Of a stretch of DNA of 64,000 bases, positions 44,006 to 55,484 are shown in pieces. Position 1 is the stretch's first letter. Each line of letters begins with the position of its first letter. The position numbers and the translations under genes are program-made. Below the pieces are notes generated by a model. That model was given only the letters and a program-made list of their open reading frames with translations. It did not search any database and had not been told where the DNA came from. This stretch comes from Trichobilharzia szidati (Eukaryota; Platyhelminthes; Trematoda; Strigeidida; Schistosomatidae): NCBI GenBank assembly GCA_944472155.2, contig OX235277.1:40192758-40256757 (forward strand), read 5' to 3'.

Positions 44006-44245
44006 TGCATTGGTGGCACAGAGGTTAGGACTCTTGCCGACTATGCACATGGTCCTGGGTTCGATTTCCGGTCACAGAGGCACTCCTTTACCTCTCTAAG
44101 CCAGTAATAAGACTGGTAAAGAAGATAGGTTGGGCATGAGGCCAGCGACCACACCCTTTAAAAATAAACACTGCATCAGAAATTTCAAGCCTCTAGCTTG
44201 AAGCTCTATGTTCCACTGAGAACGTGAAGAAATGGAAAAAGTTAT
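44006..44245 (+). mobile_element. tRNA-derived SINE (family T), 3' variant 2, sense
   Basis: TTGGTGGCACAGAGGTTAGG (A box), GGTCCTGGGTTCGATTTCC (B box), then GGTTGGGCATGAGGC and the hairpin CTAGCTTGAAGCTC with TATGTTCCACTGAGAACGTG near the 3' end. Same variant as 60.2 and 32.8 kb. Confidence 0.85.
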
Positions 44246-44855
44246 TCGTTATTTTAGCAGAGAATCAGCGTCTTCTGATCGGTTTTCCTTGTTGAAGGTT
44301 ATTCTGAATCGCCTGTGACCACTTCTTAGAAAGTTAAGCTATATATCTGTGAATCGTATTTGCACACGTTAAGTCTGCTGTGATTGGTTGTTGAGTTCCT
44401 CAAGGTTAGACTTTTTCCTTGTTTTTTCTTCTCATGACATCGATTCGGGACGTAAACATAGACAAAAATTGTTGTCTACAATTTTGGCTGGCAGACAGCT
44501 TTGGCTTATTGATTCAATAAACCTTGTTTAGCAAAAATATTATAATTTGCCCGATAACTATGTAATGATTGTGACGTCAACTACATAGGTCAAGTTAGTA
44601 AATCAATAATTTTATCGAAACATAAGAATTCACCCAGAATTAGAATGATTGACCCTGCTAAGTTATATGATCAGCCGTTTTCAATGCATTCACTTGCATG
44701 TAATTACTATTTACAGTGAAGTGTGACAGCATAAAAGAATTAAAAAGTTTGTCAGCGAATGCCTTTCTTCATGGAATCAATATCAAACACAAACAATCCC
44801 AGATATATGAAAAATTACAGTAAAAATAAATGGTAGTAAGTAAAATTACATAAAG
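44246..44855. other. No recognised feature
   Basis: AT-rich sequence with no motif recognised. Confidence 0.4.
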
Positions 44856-44859
44856 CAAA

Positions 44860-44960
44860 TTATCAAGTTGTGTGATTATATCGATATGATTATTGATTAC
44901 AGGACAAAGAATATTCTTTTCTATAACTTTATCATCAGGTTCTACACTTATATATCCATA
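44860..44960 (-). repeat. PLE terminal repeat with hammerhead-like core
   Basis: On the minus strand CCTGATGATAAAGTTATA is followed by GAAA, then AGAATATTCTTT, a perfect palindrome that could be stem III. Core CTGATGA is perfect, but stem II is only about two pairs and stem I is weak. The sense of this repeat is opposite to the PLE frame that follows at 44.99 kb. Confidence 0.5.
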
Positions 44961-44984
44961 TTAATGAAAGAATGATTGTTATTA

Positions 44985-45430
44985 CTGACAACATTAGTGG
45001 TTTTTAAAAACCGATTGTGATTCTTCGATTGAAAGATGAAGTACCTAAACTAGCCACTCCAAAGTGTATCTACCAATTCAACTGCACTTGTGTTGGAGAG
45101 AGTTATATCGGCCGTTGCTCTAGGAACTTGATTTTTCGTGCTCGTTCGGGAACACCTTTCAGTGTGGCTAAATAAAGATGTAGTGAAAACCACAAACAGT
45201 TCAGCATTACACCACCGGATCCGAAATGATCAGCCATAAAGCCAGTATTCAAAAATCGTTTTCTATCGTCTACCGGGTACTAAATAAATTGCCAAAAACA
45301 TCCAGGTACCGAATACTCCAAACATTAGAGGCTGTTGCAGTTCGCCCAAAACAATCGGTGCTTTATGTACAGAAGGAATAGGTCTAACCACTATTACTGC
45401 CTGGACTGCTATGGAGTCTGCAAATTCACA
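44985..45430 (+). pseudogene. PLE GIY-YIG fragment
   Basis: LKDEVPKLATPKCIYQFNCT, CVGESYIGRCSRNLIFRARS (YIG and Arg kept), then frameshifted remnants (SAIKPVFKNRFLSSTGY) and LLQFAQNNRCFMYRRN. Several stops. No RT upstream. Confidence 0.8.
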
Positions 45431-45639
45431 AATACCTTATTACATCGGCCTTTTTGATATGGCCCTCCATCCTGTACATATAAATTCCCCCTACCGATAT
45501 AAGGATAAAACTTAAGCACTGTGGAAGAGTAAAATTCCATTTTGGATTAAATCTATTTCGATAAGGTCACACGGTGATATACACTGATGTATAAAAGACA
45601 AGCGGTTAAGTAAAAGATTTTTAATGAGATTTCATTTCT

Positions 45640-45900
45640 GAGCAACAGGTTACTGAACACTGAATATTCTTTTCGATGACTTCTTCATCAAGTTCCACAG
45701 TTACGTGAGCATAATAACTAAAGAAATATTTAGACAAAGCAATAAGAAGACATAAATTGTCTGATTCGTGTGCGTAATGCATTTGCGCAACACATTTCGA
45801 ACAATCTGGTCATACACGGACTTGTCATACAACTGTGTATATATGAAATTAATAAAGAGCTAAGAGGTGAGAAAACAAACTTAGGTCAAGTTATTAAAGG
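45640..45900 (-). repeat. PLE terminal repeat
   Basis: The minus strand has TTGATGAAGAAGTCATC, GAAA, AGAATATTC in the same order as the 44.9 kb motif. The ACAATAAGAAGACATAAATT part and following sequence match the arm at 48.84-48.96 kb. It is a solo repeat near a decayed PLE. Confidence 0.5.
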
Positions 45901-46039
45901 CCATATTGAAGGTCAAAATAACAATGGAGATCACTAAACCAAATAACAGAGGTAATAGTCCATCTACTCCGCTATCAAAACAAAGTTTACCAAGGAAGAT
46001 TTGGTGTGGTGACGAATTGTTCTTGAACGTATCAAGGTG

Positions 46040-46410
46040 GTTTAAACTTCCTAATTGCCAGCTAGGGTTTCTACAAACTTAAGGATACGCTTTCCCCTGA
46101 ACACATTCTATATATAGGTTTAAAAGACGTGTAAACATCAATTATACGTCCTGTCTCTATAATATATTTCACAATAGAGGAGCTAGGTCTCTTGTTCTCA
46201 CCATTAATGGGTTCTGAGTATTCCATTTGCTTCTGGAGCCATTTAGGAATATGTTCTGAAGCCACCTCTTACTTGCAGAGATCGATGAATCCTCCCTATG
46301 TATGTGTGTCCACACGTACGGTTAAATTAGTAAACACACTCGGAAGTAAGAACAAATTAGTTCAGCGAAGAGTCTCTTTTCCGCGAATTCATTCACTTAG
46401 CTGTACAGTC
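46040..46410 (-). pseudogene. PLE C-terminal fragment with upstream terminal repeat
   Basis: Minus-strand frame MASEHIPKWLQKQMEYSEPI, SSSIVKYIIETGRIIDVYTS, FKPIYRMCSGES is the tail of a GIY-YIG domain. On the same strand upstream (46354-46410) is a terminal repeat whose minus strand reads GAATGAATTCGCG, GAAA, AGAGACTCTTCGC. The repeat is therefore in direct, not inverted, orientation relative to the frame. Confidence 0.7.
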
Positions 46411-46497
46411 GCAAATATATATACAATTATTTTGTGTGTGTGTGTACATTAGGTTTGTCAAAATCAAAATAACAGTTAGTGTGGGTTGTTGATTATA

Positions 46498-46683
46498 TCA
46501 TCAAGATAATGAAGAAGTTAAAATGTGTGATTAATACTCAAAGTTGTAACTAAGTGGGGTGAAGATTGGTAAGATGTGAGTAGAGTTACATCATCAAAAT
46601 AATGAAGAAGTTAAAATGTGTGATTAATACTCAAAGTTGTAACTAAGTGGGGTGAAGATTGGTAAGATGTGAGTAGGGTTACG
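46498..46683. repeat. Tandem duplication, 2 x 93 bp
   Basis: Units 46498-46590 and 46591-46683 differ at only two or three positions. No coding or known repeat motif within the unit. Near identity suggests a recent duplication or an assembly duplicate. Confidence 0.95.
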
Positions 46684-46919
46684 TAATATGGACATGCTTA
46701 GAAAGATTAGATGCTAGTGAAGGAGTTTGGAGACAATTATGAAAAATAAACTAGATAATAGGTGAAAAGATTGAATGGGTTTGTTACTAAAATTGTTATA
46801 CGAAAATTGCAAAAAATTTGATAACAAAATGTTGATGATAAATAAACTTGGAATTAAACCCACGGTAGTAGGAGGGGGTGGAGAAGTTTCTTCTGTGTGC
46901 ATAACTCAGGCTTTTCCAT

Positions 46920-47345
46920 CCAAATCGCTAAGGCTTCAGCAATACAAAGTATACGAAAGCTTGTCGATTTTGGAAGGCTTCTTTTGACTCGGAAGTGACA
47001 CCATTTTTCGCATGTTCTACGGGCTTAGATGGAGGATATATTGCCTTCACATTCTCAATTATGATGATATCAGCTGCATAAAAAGTCATTTTAACCACAG
47101 CAGCGTTTAATCTTTGTCTAGTTGTCAAACTGCTATGATCACCCATATAGGGTAGCCTGACATACACGTCTTCCTTAGCGGTGAGTTGTGGAGTGGGTCT
47201 TGGTGTTGTGACTACTTTATATCTCCTGATAAACTTGTCTGGATAATTGTTATCAACCAGAGTTTGTGTCAACTTTCTTTTTTTCTTCATCAAGTGTATC
47301 TTCAGTGCATATTCGTTGGATTCTACTGAAGAGGCACCTTGCTCA
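46920..47345 (-). pseudogene. PLE linker region fragment
   Basis: Minus frame KKRKLTQTLVDNNYPDKFIR, TPRPTPQLTAKEDVYVRLPY and MGDHSSLTTRQRLNAAVVKM is the region between RT and GIY-YIG. A frameshift separates it from an upstream RTEDTLDEE-like remnant, and the GIY-YIG domain itself is largely deleted (it resumes with SKEAFQNRQAFVYFVLLKP). Non-functional. Confidence 0.8.
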
Positions 47346-48100
47346 CTAAGGCTCCTTTTTTAACCGAACATCTGAGAAACTGTGTAGTAATTAAGATACA
47401 TACATAATACATAACTTAAAAATCTATAGGTTCCAGCACATGTCAAGTTAGCAGTATTGATTGGATCTTTTCCATTTGCACTCAGAACTCCGATTGTTTT
47501 GAAGCCAATTACAATAGCTCCTGATGTTTGTAATGATTGGTATCTACAGGTCTTTGGTAATTTATTTGATACGTGATAAATGATAATTGAAAATGACTCT
47601 TAAATGCTAGCTAACTAGCTAACCTTGTGGTTTGAATGCATAAGCTGATTGTGACTAATTGAACAAGTTAGTTTGTTTAATTAGACTAACTTCTATTAAA
47701 GCAGTCTGACCTCACTCAATACGCTTGCTGGTAAGTAGAGAATATTTCTGTATATATATGTCATTCTTTTTATTGATTAGTATTTCTGGTTTAATGTTTG
47801 AATTTTTATTAACTGATCATTATCTTATGTGAACAGAAGAATATTTAGACTATCTGATTAGATGTAGTAGTTGTAGTTGTAGTAATGATTCTAACATCAA
47901 AACACCACGTGATTCGGCATATATAATATTATAAACATATACATAACGTTGCTGATCTAAAGAGAACTAGTTGAAAAGCATATCTACCCGTCTTTCTCTC
48001 TGTCTGTCTGCATGTTATATCAGTATTTAATTAAATGCAGAAGACTTTCTAGTATCAGTTCAATGATCAATAGATTGAAACATATATACATATGAAAGTG
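47346..48100. other. No recognised feature
   Basis: AT-rich sequence with no motif recognised. Confidence 0.4.
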
Positions 48101-48104
48101 GAGC

Positions 48105-48360
48105 AATAAGAAGCGCGATCATTGAATATCTGGTCGATAATGATCACCCTATATCTCTATAGCCTCCGCCTTTAAAGTCATCTTCTACAAGGCAAAAAGT
48201 AATTTGCCGAAATCACTACGTACCCGACTCATCTGTATTGCTGAAGTCATCTTTGGCTATCGAAACAGAAAAGCCAAATCTCTGTGTATACAGAAAAAGT
48301 TCGTTCAACCCCTCCCCTCCAACTTCCATGGTCTTAGTCCTTCTAACTTCTAAAGATTAT
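48105..48360 (+). pseudogene. PLE C-terminal fragment
   Basis: Plus-strand relative of the 15.9-16.2 kb element: AIRSAIIEYLVDNDHPIS, a stop, KSNLPKSLRTRLICIAEV, KSLCIQKKFVQPLPSNFHGL. 5'-truncated. Confidence 0.78.
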
Positions 48361-48529
48361 TGAATAAGTGAATTGGTATAGAGATTTTAAAATTGTAGGT
48401 CAAATGTTGTCTAAAAAATTAACAGTACAAATATGATAATAGTGAAAACGGTGAAGATGAAGTAAAGTGGAATGAATTCAAGTGGTAAAACTAAAATAAA
48501 ATAAAAGAACATAACTATGTACAAGGTAA

Positions 48530-48730
48530 AGAAAGGGATTTAACAAAACGTTTATGAACACATAATTTAGACTGCTGTCCATGTATAGCTAAAGCTTTGG
48601 CTATACACAAGTGGAGAAAAAGTAAGTTTTTGGAGTGGTCGTGATGGGTCCTGTATATAACTTTGAAGGATAAATGACGTGTGGGGAACTGAATAACCTG
48701 ACTCCAGAAGTTATTCACAAATTGAAGACT
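48530..48730 (-). pseudogene. PLE C-terminal fragment
   Basis: Minus frame FWSQVIQFPTRHLSFKVIYR, THHDHSKNLLFLHLCIAKAL, AIHGQQSKLCVHKRFVKSLS matches the last about 60 residues of PLE proteins. Its 5' side runs into sequence of unknown origin and then the palindrome at 48.84 kb. Confidence 0.8.
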
Positions 48731-48839
48731 TCGTCGTCCTATGATCGCCTTTCATTAACAGAACAGAAGAGTGTTCAACTAAGCGTTTACACAGTATTCA
48801 GTTGACTAGTCCTTCCACTGAAATTTATGAATTCCGACA

Positions 48840-49565
48840 ACACAATAAGAAGACGTAGTTTATCTGAAACTTGTAATTTATTTGTCCAACACATTTCGTA
48901 CATTCTGATCACACACACACACACACACGAGTACCTGTCATACACAGGTTTTTATAGAAGGCACGCGTGACGGGTAGGGAGATGACGCAAAGGTGTGGGT
49001 AAGAAAGAGAAAAAGAGAAAAAACGAAAATAAAGAAGGGGTTGAAAATATTATGAAGTAAACTGATCCTTGGTTCTAAATTGGATTACCAAGGCAGGTTT
49101 AAAGTAACAAAAAATAACTTTTGAACACATAAGATAGGTTAAGGCATTGTTGAAATCAACCTTTAAGCCCATCTACAAAACGAGGTTAGGTCACATACTT
49201 AAATTCGTTGAAGCCTTCACCATAAAAAGGCTTTAACCAGTCTTAAGTGTTCAAAAGTTATTTGTTATTACTTTAAACCTGTCTTGGTAATCCAATTTAG
49301 AACCAAGGATCAACTTAATTCATAACATTTTCAACCTCTTATTTGCTTTGTTTTCTTTTTTTTCTAAACCACACCTTTGCGTCACCTCCCTAACCATTAT
49401 TTGTGACCCCGATTCAAAACTTATTGCCTTCTATAAAACTGTGTATGACAAGTACTAGTGTGTGTATGTGTGTGATCAGAATGTCCGAAATGTGTTCCGT
49501 TAATACATTACACGTTTCAGATAAAGTACGTCTTCTTATTGTGTTGTCAAAATTCATTAAGGGAA
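48840..49565 (+). mobile_element. PLE unit with long inverted terminal repeats
   Basis: The arms about 48840-49140 and 49245-49565 (around 300 bases) are inverted copies. The centre (49146-49290) encodes only the last PLE residues on the plus strand: LKPIYKTRLGHILKFVEAFT, IKRL, LSVQKLFVITLNLSW. The left arm even includes part of that C-terminus reversed. An (AC)n tract lies in the left arm (48907-48930). No hammerhead core was seen in these arms. Confidence 0.8.
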
Positions 49566-49861
49566 GTAATTGCTTTAAATTTATGGATTCATTAAGTACT
49601 GCTTTTTTTCACAGTTGTTGCTTGTCTTAAATCTACTACGGGAACGAAATGCTTTCAGTTTTTCATTATTATTATTATTATTATTATTACTATTATTGCT
49701 GTTACTTGTCACCCTTGAACTTAGGTCCAGTCTATCCCATGTGTTGGTTTATTTCTCTCTGCAGTAATCACATTGTCTCTCTTATACCACTGATTACACT
49801 TTCACAGTGTTATAAAAAACAGAACATATCTCTCTGTAGTCTCTTGACACATGCATAAACA
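49566..49861. other. Microsatellite-bearing spacer
   Basis: Contains an (ATT)n run at about 49661-49690 and no recognised coding motif. Confidence 0.6.
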
Positions 49862-50735
49862 CACTATTAGAGGGAATAAAATTCACATTTGAATCGGAAA
49901 ATGAACAAGGAGAATTAGCTATGAAGTTAGATTGTAAAATTAAACGAATAGAAGAAGATAGACTGCATACTATCATTTATAAAAAGCCAACGCATTCTAA
50001 TAGATATTTACACCTTAATTCATCTCACCCGTTAACTGTTTGTAAGGGCAGCCTTATTTGTTAGGTGTCTAACAAACCGAGCAGTAGCACTAAGTAGTAC
50101 AAGAGAAGACCTAAATGATGAAATAAAACCGACAGAAGAAGCACTGGTGTTAAATGACTAACCATCCTATAAAATTCATTAGGAAGATCGAAAAAGGGCA
50201 AAAACAAAATAAAAATAATTGTGAAACTAGTAGTGATTACATAAATAAGCAAGAATATAAGGCATCTAGAGTAGTTTTACCATATAAGGAGGGGACATCT
50301 GAAACCCTCCCTACGTAGGATGCTCAATAAAGCAGGAATTAGGGTGGCATTTAAACCTACAAACTCACTCAGTGACAAGCTCTTTGGGCTAAAATACCCG
50401 GTGGACCCAACTGAACAAAATAATATAATTTACAAAATACCCTCCAATGACTGTGAACTAGCTCAACTATATAGGTCAAACTAGTAGGTCGGGCGGGGGT
50501 AGTCAGATTGTCGGAACATAAAAATTTAGCTAAGGTAAGAATGGTTGACCCCTCGAAGATAAGTAATTTAGAAAAAAGCTCAGCAATTGCACTGCGTGGA
50601 TTAACACACAAGCACACAATAGGGTGGGAGAGGGTTAAAATTCGAAGAAGTAATCTAGGTAGGTGGAGAAAGAGAAAGATTGATTACTGAATCCTGGTTC
50701 ATTGAGTGAGTCTACACACAACACATGCCATAGGA
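49862..50735 (+). pseudogene. PLE (family D): post-RT, linker and GIY-YIG remnants
   Basis: Reads LLEGIKFTFESENEQGELAM, IIYKKPTHSNRYLHLNSSHP (post-RT), then frameshifted linker (RVVLPYKEGTSETL, KAGIRVAFKPTNSLS-like), the GIY-YIG region with the catalytic block garbled, and LSEHKNLAKVRMVDPSKISN, SAIALRGLTHKHTIGWERVK, NLGRWRKRKI. The last part is in one clean frame. RT core is missing. Confidence 0.82.
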
Positions 50736-50829
50736 ATGACTCATCACTCATACCGGAAATATGGAAAATACTACTATCAATCAAGTCAAGCGACGGAAAA
50801 TAATGGAATTATATAAATGAAATTAGAAA

Positions 50830-50920
50830 CTTGTGTGAGTAATGCCTTGATATGATTATGAGCAGCAGCGATAAATTGTGCTCGGAACGTCGTCATCAGT
50901 AAACATTACTGTGAGACTTT
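50830..50920 (+). ncRNA. PLE terminal repeat with hammerhead-like stem
   Basis: CCTTGATATGATTATGAGCA, then TGTGCTC, GGAACGTCGTCATCAG. Stem GAGCA/TGCTC corresponds to GAACAA/TTGTTC at 10.5 kb, a compensatory change at the same pair. GAAA reads GGAA here, so this copy is probably inactive. Confidence 0.5.
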
Positions 50921-51485
50921 ATCAAAACAAATTTTACCCAGAACGATTACATTCATCCTTAAAACATGTACTTTTGTTGACTATGTAAAATGCGCGCACC
51001 ATTGAATTATTTCACTTAATTCTATCTCATTTTCTTATTGACCATACATATTCATATTGATCATAAAAACTATCTGATTATTACTCTATTTTGTACTTCT
51101 ACCGCAATACCCATTCTGATATATGTCTAATCTACATTTACTGGCTCTTGTATGCCAAAAATTAGTGGATTTGAAATTCCACGGCCTGGAAAAGAATTTA
51201 ATGCAAAACATTTGTTCACTCTGGTTAGTTTTGTTCTGAATAGCGGTGATATGTTTGTAAACCATAGTTAATCAATATCAACACATTGGATGAGTGATTA
51301 TCAACCAAGACGATTAATTTAACGATTACAGAGCAGAAATATTTGTGGTTGCGCAATACACTGCTTTCACGTTGCCAAATGAACAGAGATGTGTGGACAA
51401 TTCATTAAAAATAAATCGATTATCTAAGAGCAATTAAAAGAGTAAAGTATGAGACAGTTAGAACAACAAAAGCTTGTAAATGACA
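50921..51485. other. Mostly unrecognised; includes a diverged palindrome-family repeat
   Basis: 51230-51480 resembles the inner arm of the 35.6-37.35 kb palindrome (GATATGTTTGT, CAATATCAACA and AGCTTGTAAATG in the same order). The rest shows nothing I recognise. Confidence 0.45.
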
Positions 51486-51489
51486 CAGG

Positions 51490-54090
51490 AACTTCGCCTA
51501 GCTCACTAGCTTACTAGTTTTCCAGCCGGTTCCAAGTCCAGGAAAAGAGAGTAGGTTGGAATCTACAGTGGAAAACCAATCCAGTCGATATGTAACTTCA
51601 AATCACAAGAGAAGTATGACAGCCAAATTTATTCTTCTCTGGAATTAGAAAGATGAATGACACGGGCTGGTGAAAACCTTCGAAAAGACAGTCAACTGAT
51701 GTGTATTCTTTCGATGATATCAAGCATAATCATTAGGATCTGGGATGTTCATGAAATGTATGAAGCTACGAAGACTACCCAGGTTTCCAAAGAAATGAGA
51801 ATGTACAGCATGAAAGAACGGATAGAATTGATTAGCACTGCGAAAACTGTCAACTGGTGAGTCAGTAATCTACTCTGACCACCCAGATGACAACCACGAA
51901 TACACTGAAGGAGTGGTTATCATGATGTCGCCAACAGCAGCCAAAGCTCTAATGCAGTTTGAACCAGTTTCATCTAGGATTATGACAGCAAGAATAAACT
52001 GAAAAGGAAGGAAGGAAGTTTACAATCATCCAGTGCTATGCACAGTGTTATAAAAACTCAGAACAAGAGAAGATTTCTGTAGACAACTCCAAACAGGAGT
52101 GGGCAAAATTCCGAAATGCAACATTAAAATCCTGATGGACGATGTAAGTGCATGGGAAAATGAGAGCAGACAATTAAGGAAGAGAATTCATCATAAGTCG
52201 AGAAGCGCTCGGAAAAATGATTGACAATAGAGACGTCTTTGCAGACTTCTGCGATTTAAATGATTTGGTGATTGCAGGTGGCGTGTACAAGCACAAGAAG
52301 ACACGGATTTCACCCGACAGACACACTAAAACCCATAGAGACGTCATCTCAGTATTGCGCAAGAAAGTGGAGACACAGCCTACTGGGCACAGAGTCAAGA
52401 AGGGGAGCAGATGTGGACTAAAGCCACTTCCTGTTTCAGGGAGATAGATATACAGCTGAAATCCTTCAAAACAACTGCAGATCGCAGTTCAAGTTCAATA
52501 CTCAGAAACTGAAGGCAAAACTATAACGGTAACCCTCACTGCAGCCACCTGACCAAAGTCGGAGATATTACGTGATGTCACTGAGGAAACCTTTGTGGAG
52601 GGACACTAGAAATCTCTGAGGGTGATGTTCATGGAAACGTATATAATATTTGTAGGAAGAAAGAATATGCAAGACAAGGAATGGCACTTTCCTGGAAGCT
52701 ATCTGAGGAGAGGAGGATGGTGAAAGAGAAGATGACTCCATGCAAAGATGGACAACAGAAGGAGAATTTGGGCCCAACTTACACTGCACTGAATAAAGAA
52801 GTGAAAAAGAGTGCTAGGAAAAACAAAAGACAATTCTATTACTTCATGGCAACTGAAGCAGAACAGGCCGCAGGTAAAAGAGACCTCAGGAAGTTATATC
52901 AGATAACCGCGTCTCTATCTAAGAAGAGATCAACCCAGATGATGAAACTATTAAAAGATGCTCGAGGGAACCTGATCACCAAGGATGAAAGACAAATATA
53001 ACTATGGGCTGATCACTTCAAAGAACTCTTGAATCGGCCACCACCGGCAATTTGCCCAGAAATACACCAACACTAACAACATGCACAGAACTACCAGTGG
53101 ACCCCAATCCTTCAACGAAAGCAGAAATCCTGAGTGCAATCAGGCTACTGAACACCGGCAGGGCAAGCCGAAATTCCCCCCGAAGCACTGAAAACGGACC
53201 CAGAGACAGAGGCAGATGTGCTCACGCCATTACTGCAAAAGGTTTGGAGTGAAGGAAAGGTACCCACCGACTGGAAGAAAGGCTACTTTATCAATCTGCC
53301 AAAGAAAGGAGACTTTAGACTCTGTAAGAACTGGCTTAGAATCAAGCTCTTGTCCACGAGAAGTAAAATACTAAGTCGCATCATCCTGGAGAGAATAAAG
53401 GATGCACTGGATACAGAATTCCTCCACCCATCAGAACAAGCTGGATTCAGGAGAGGGAAATTGTGTGCTGATCAAATTCCACCTCTGCGCATCACCATCG
53501 AACAAAGCATAGGATTGTAGTCAAACCTCTACCTCAACTTCATCAACATCTAAAATGCCTTTACCAGACAGCGTTGACAGTGTAGTAATTTAAAAACTGA
53601 TTTAACACCATGGAGTGCCACAAATCTTTATCAATCTCATTCAACAGCTATAGGACAGTGCCACGTGTCAAGTGATCCACAACGGAAAACTCATCGAAGC
53701 GTTTGAATTGAATACAGGAGTAAGATAAGGAGATATTTCCAAATTGTGTCAGAGTGGATTATGCGTGAGACTCTGGGAAGTGAGAAGACACGAATGCTCT
53801 GGATCGATAAGAAGACACTAGAAGATATGGATTCCTCAGATGATATATGTCTAATATCATACAAACTTGACGATCCACAGGCGAAAACCAGCAGACTAGA
53901 AGAAGAGGCAGTCAAGAAAGGAGAACATAGAGAAGACGGAGGTGATGAAGACAACCAACCGACAGTGACAAGCGTCAATCACTGTCAACGCGAGAAATTT
54001 GAAAGACTTCACATCATTCACTTATCTAAGCAGCGTCGCTTCACCTAGAGGCTGAGAATGTCAAAACCAGAATCCTAAAGGCAAGTCCAA
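51490..54090 (+). pseudogene. RTE (SR2-like) retrotransposon, near full-length but decayed
   Basis: A 5' UTR-like block (about 51490-51580) precedes decayed APE-type endonuclease sequence: DVHEMYEATKTTQVSKEMRM, NRDVFADFCDLNDLVIAGGV. The middle frame has RKNKRQFYYFMATEAEQAAG and LRKLYQITASLSKKR, then after shifts LLNRPPPAICPE, VPTDWKKGYFINLPKKGDFR, LLSTRSKILSRIILERIKDA, EFLHPSEQAGFRRGKLCADQ, SNLYLNFINI and DSSDDICLIS (the YADD-equivalent region, lost). It ends near FTYLSSVASPRG, so the C-terminus is missing. Many stops; clearly dead. Confidence 0.85.
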
Positions 54091-54159
54091 CCTTGGTTAG
54101 GTGAAGGACCGAAAAAGTAATATGTAGATCAGCACCAACTCATTTTATCGGTACAAGAC

Positions 54160-54330
54160 ATCAAATTGATACTAAAGAGACTTTCTCGTGACACAGCGTC
54201 TGATTTTCACATGATACAGAGGCAATCGGGATTCATCTGAATCGGCCGAATCTGTATATTCACAAGAAATTCATGCAGCCTCCTCTTCCTTTACCTTGGT
54301 TGTCTACGTAATATATGCAAAGTCCCATAC
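54160..54330 (+). pseudogene. PLE C-terminal fragment
   Basis: Reads AIGIHLNRPNLYIHKKFMQP followed by PLPLPWLST, close to the C-terminus of the PLE at 13.3 kb (AVGIHINKPNLF). A short 3' fragment joined directly to the truncated RTE. Confidence 0.65.
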
Positions 54331-54544
54331 ATGATATTCCTCCTTAGTCCTGCAACTGTAGATTGACACATTTTAATCGCTAAATTATTAATCCCTATTG
54401 AGAGGCAGACCAAAGATCTCAGCAAGGAACATTCACCTTTCCACTATTTCATTTCCAAAGCTATGCGATCGCATCTATATATGATTTACAATGACAAGCA
54501 GGTTTCTTATTTGTGTGTGTGTTTGAGTGCGTGTGTATTGATAC

Positions 54545-54820
54545 TTGATAGTTAATAGAAATCACAAGGTGCGACCATTTTGGTTTAGAGGATTACGAAT
54601 CTGCTTAAAAGAAAGCAGATATTTACAAAGTGCAATTACCAGACACCTTGTGGATACCTCGGGTCATTTTGTCGAGATATCCACATCCTTCAAAATATTA
54701 AACATACAAAGGACAGCAAATTTACTACAATTTACTGAAGCAATTGCAATCAAGCGTTTCAGAACAAACTTATGCACACAGAAAGAGAGTATAGTCAATC
54801 TCTCACTCCATCGGTAACCA
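54545..54820 (+). pseudogene. PLE C-terminal fragment
   Basis: Frame RPFWFRGLRICLKESRYLQS, AITRHLVDTSGHFVEISTSF, KILNIQRTANLLQFTEAIAI and KRFRTNLCTQKESIVNLSLH, ending in a stop. Same subfamily as 31.0 and 56.0 kb. The catalytic GIY-YIG block is cut off. Confidence 0.85.
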
Positions 54821-55480
54821 CATTACTTTCATTACACTGATTAATTATAAACACTAGTGAGCTCAGCTCACTGAGCAAGTTTTCAATTTAATGAACTTCA
54901 ACCTTCTTGAGTTAATATGTAGACATACAAGCTAAGTCCATTATTCCAGGAAGTTCGTAACATTTACGGTCTGGAAACTTATTATATTGTTTATTAGATT
55001 TTTCTGTCTTCTCTCACCGCTTACCGTTTTTTCAGAGTTTGAAAGTATATAAATTGATGGCAACTTAAACTAAAAATTGTTATACTTATATTCCGGATGC
55101 GTTCATCTTATAATGCTTTCTCGATTACCTTTCATACATCGAAGTATGAAATGTCATTATGTATAACCATTGTAATTTGAAGTAGTTTGTAGCTGATGAG
55201 GGGAACCTGTGAAATAGAATGACAGCATCATTTAATACTTCGAATCTGGTCTTTCTTTCTCTATCGAAATCAAAAATTGATTACAAATTTTATTAACTAA
55301 TATTACACTTGTAGCTAATCCATGTGATCTGCTCTTATCTTGGTCTTTTTGTGCGTTCATTAACTAATTCAATCACACATTTTGTTCATAATATTCATTC
55401 GCTTACAAATCACTGATTGCCAACCCCTACAAATTATGTAATCTTGGTTTCCGTAATAAAATATCTTTAATTTAAATAAA
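54821..55480. other. No recognised feature
   Basis: AT-rich sequence with no motif recognised. Confidence 0.4.
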
Positions 55481-55484
55481 GCAA

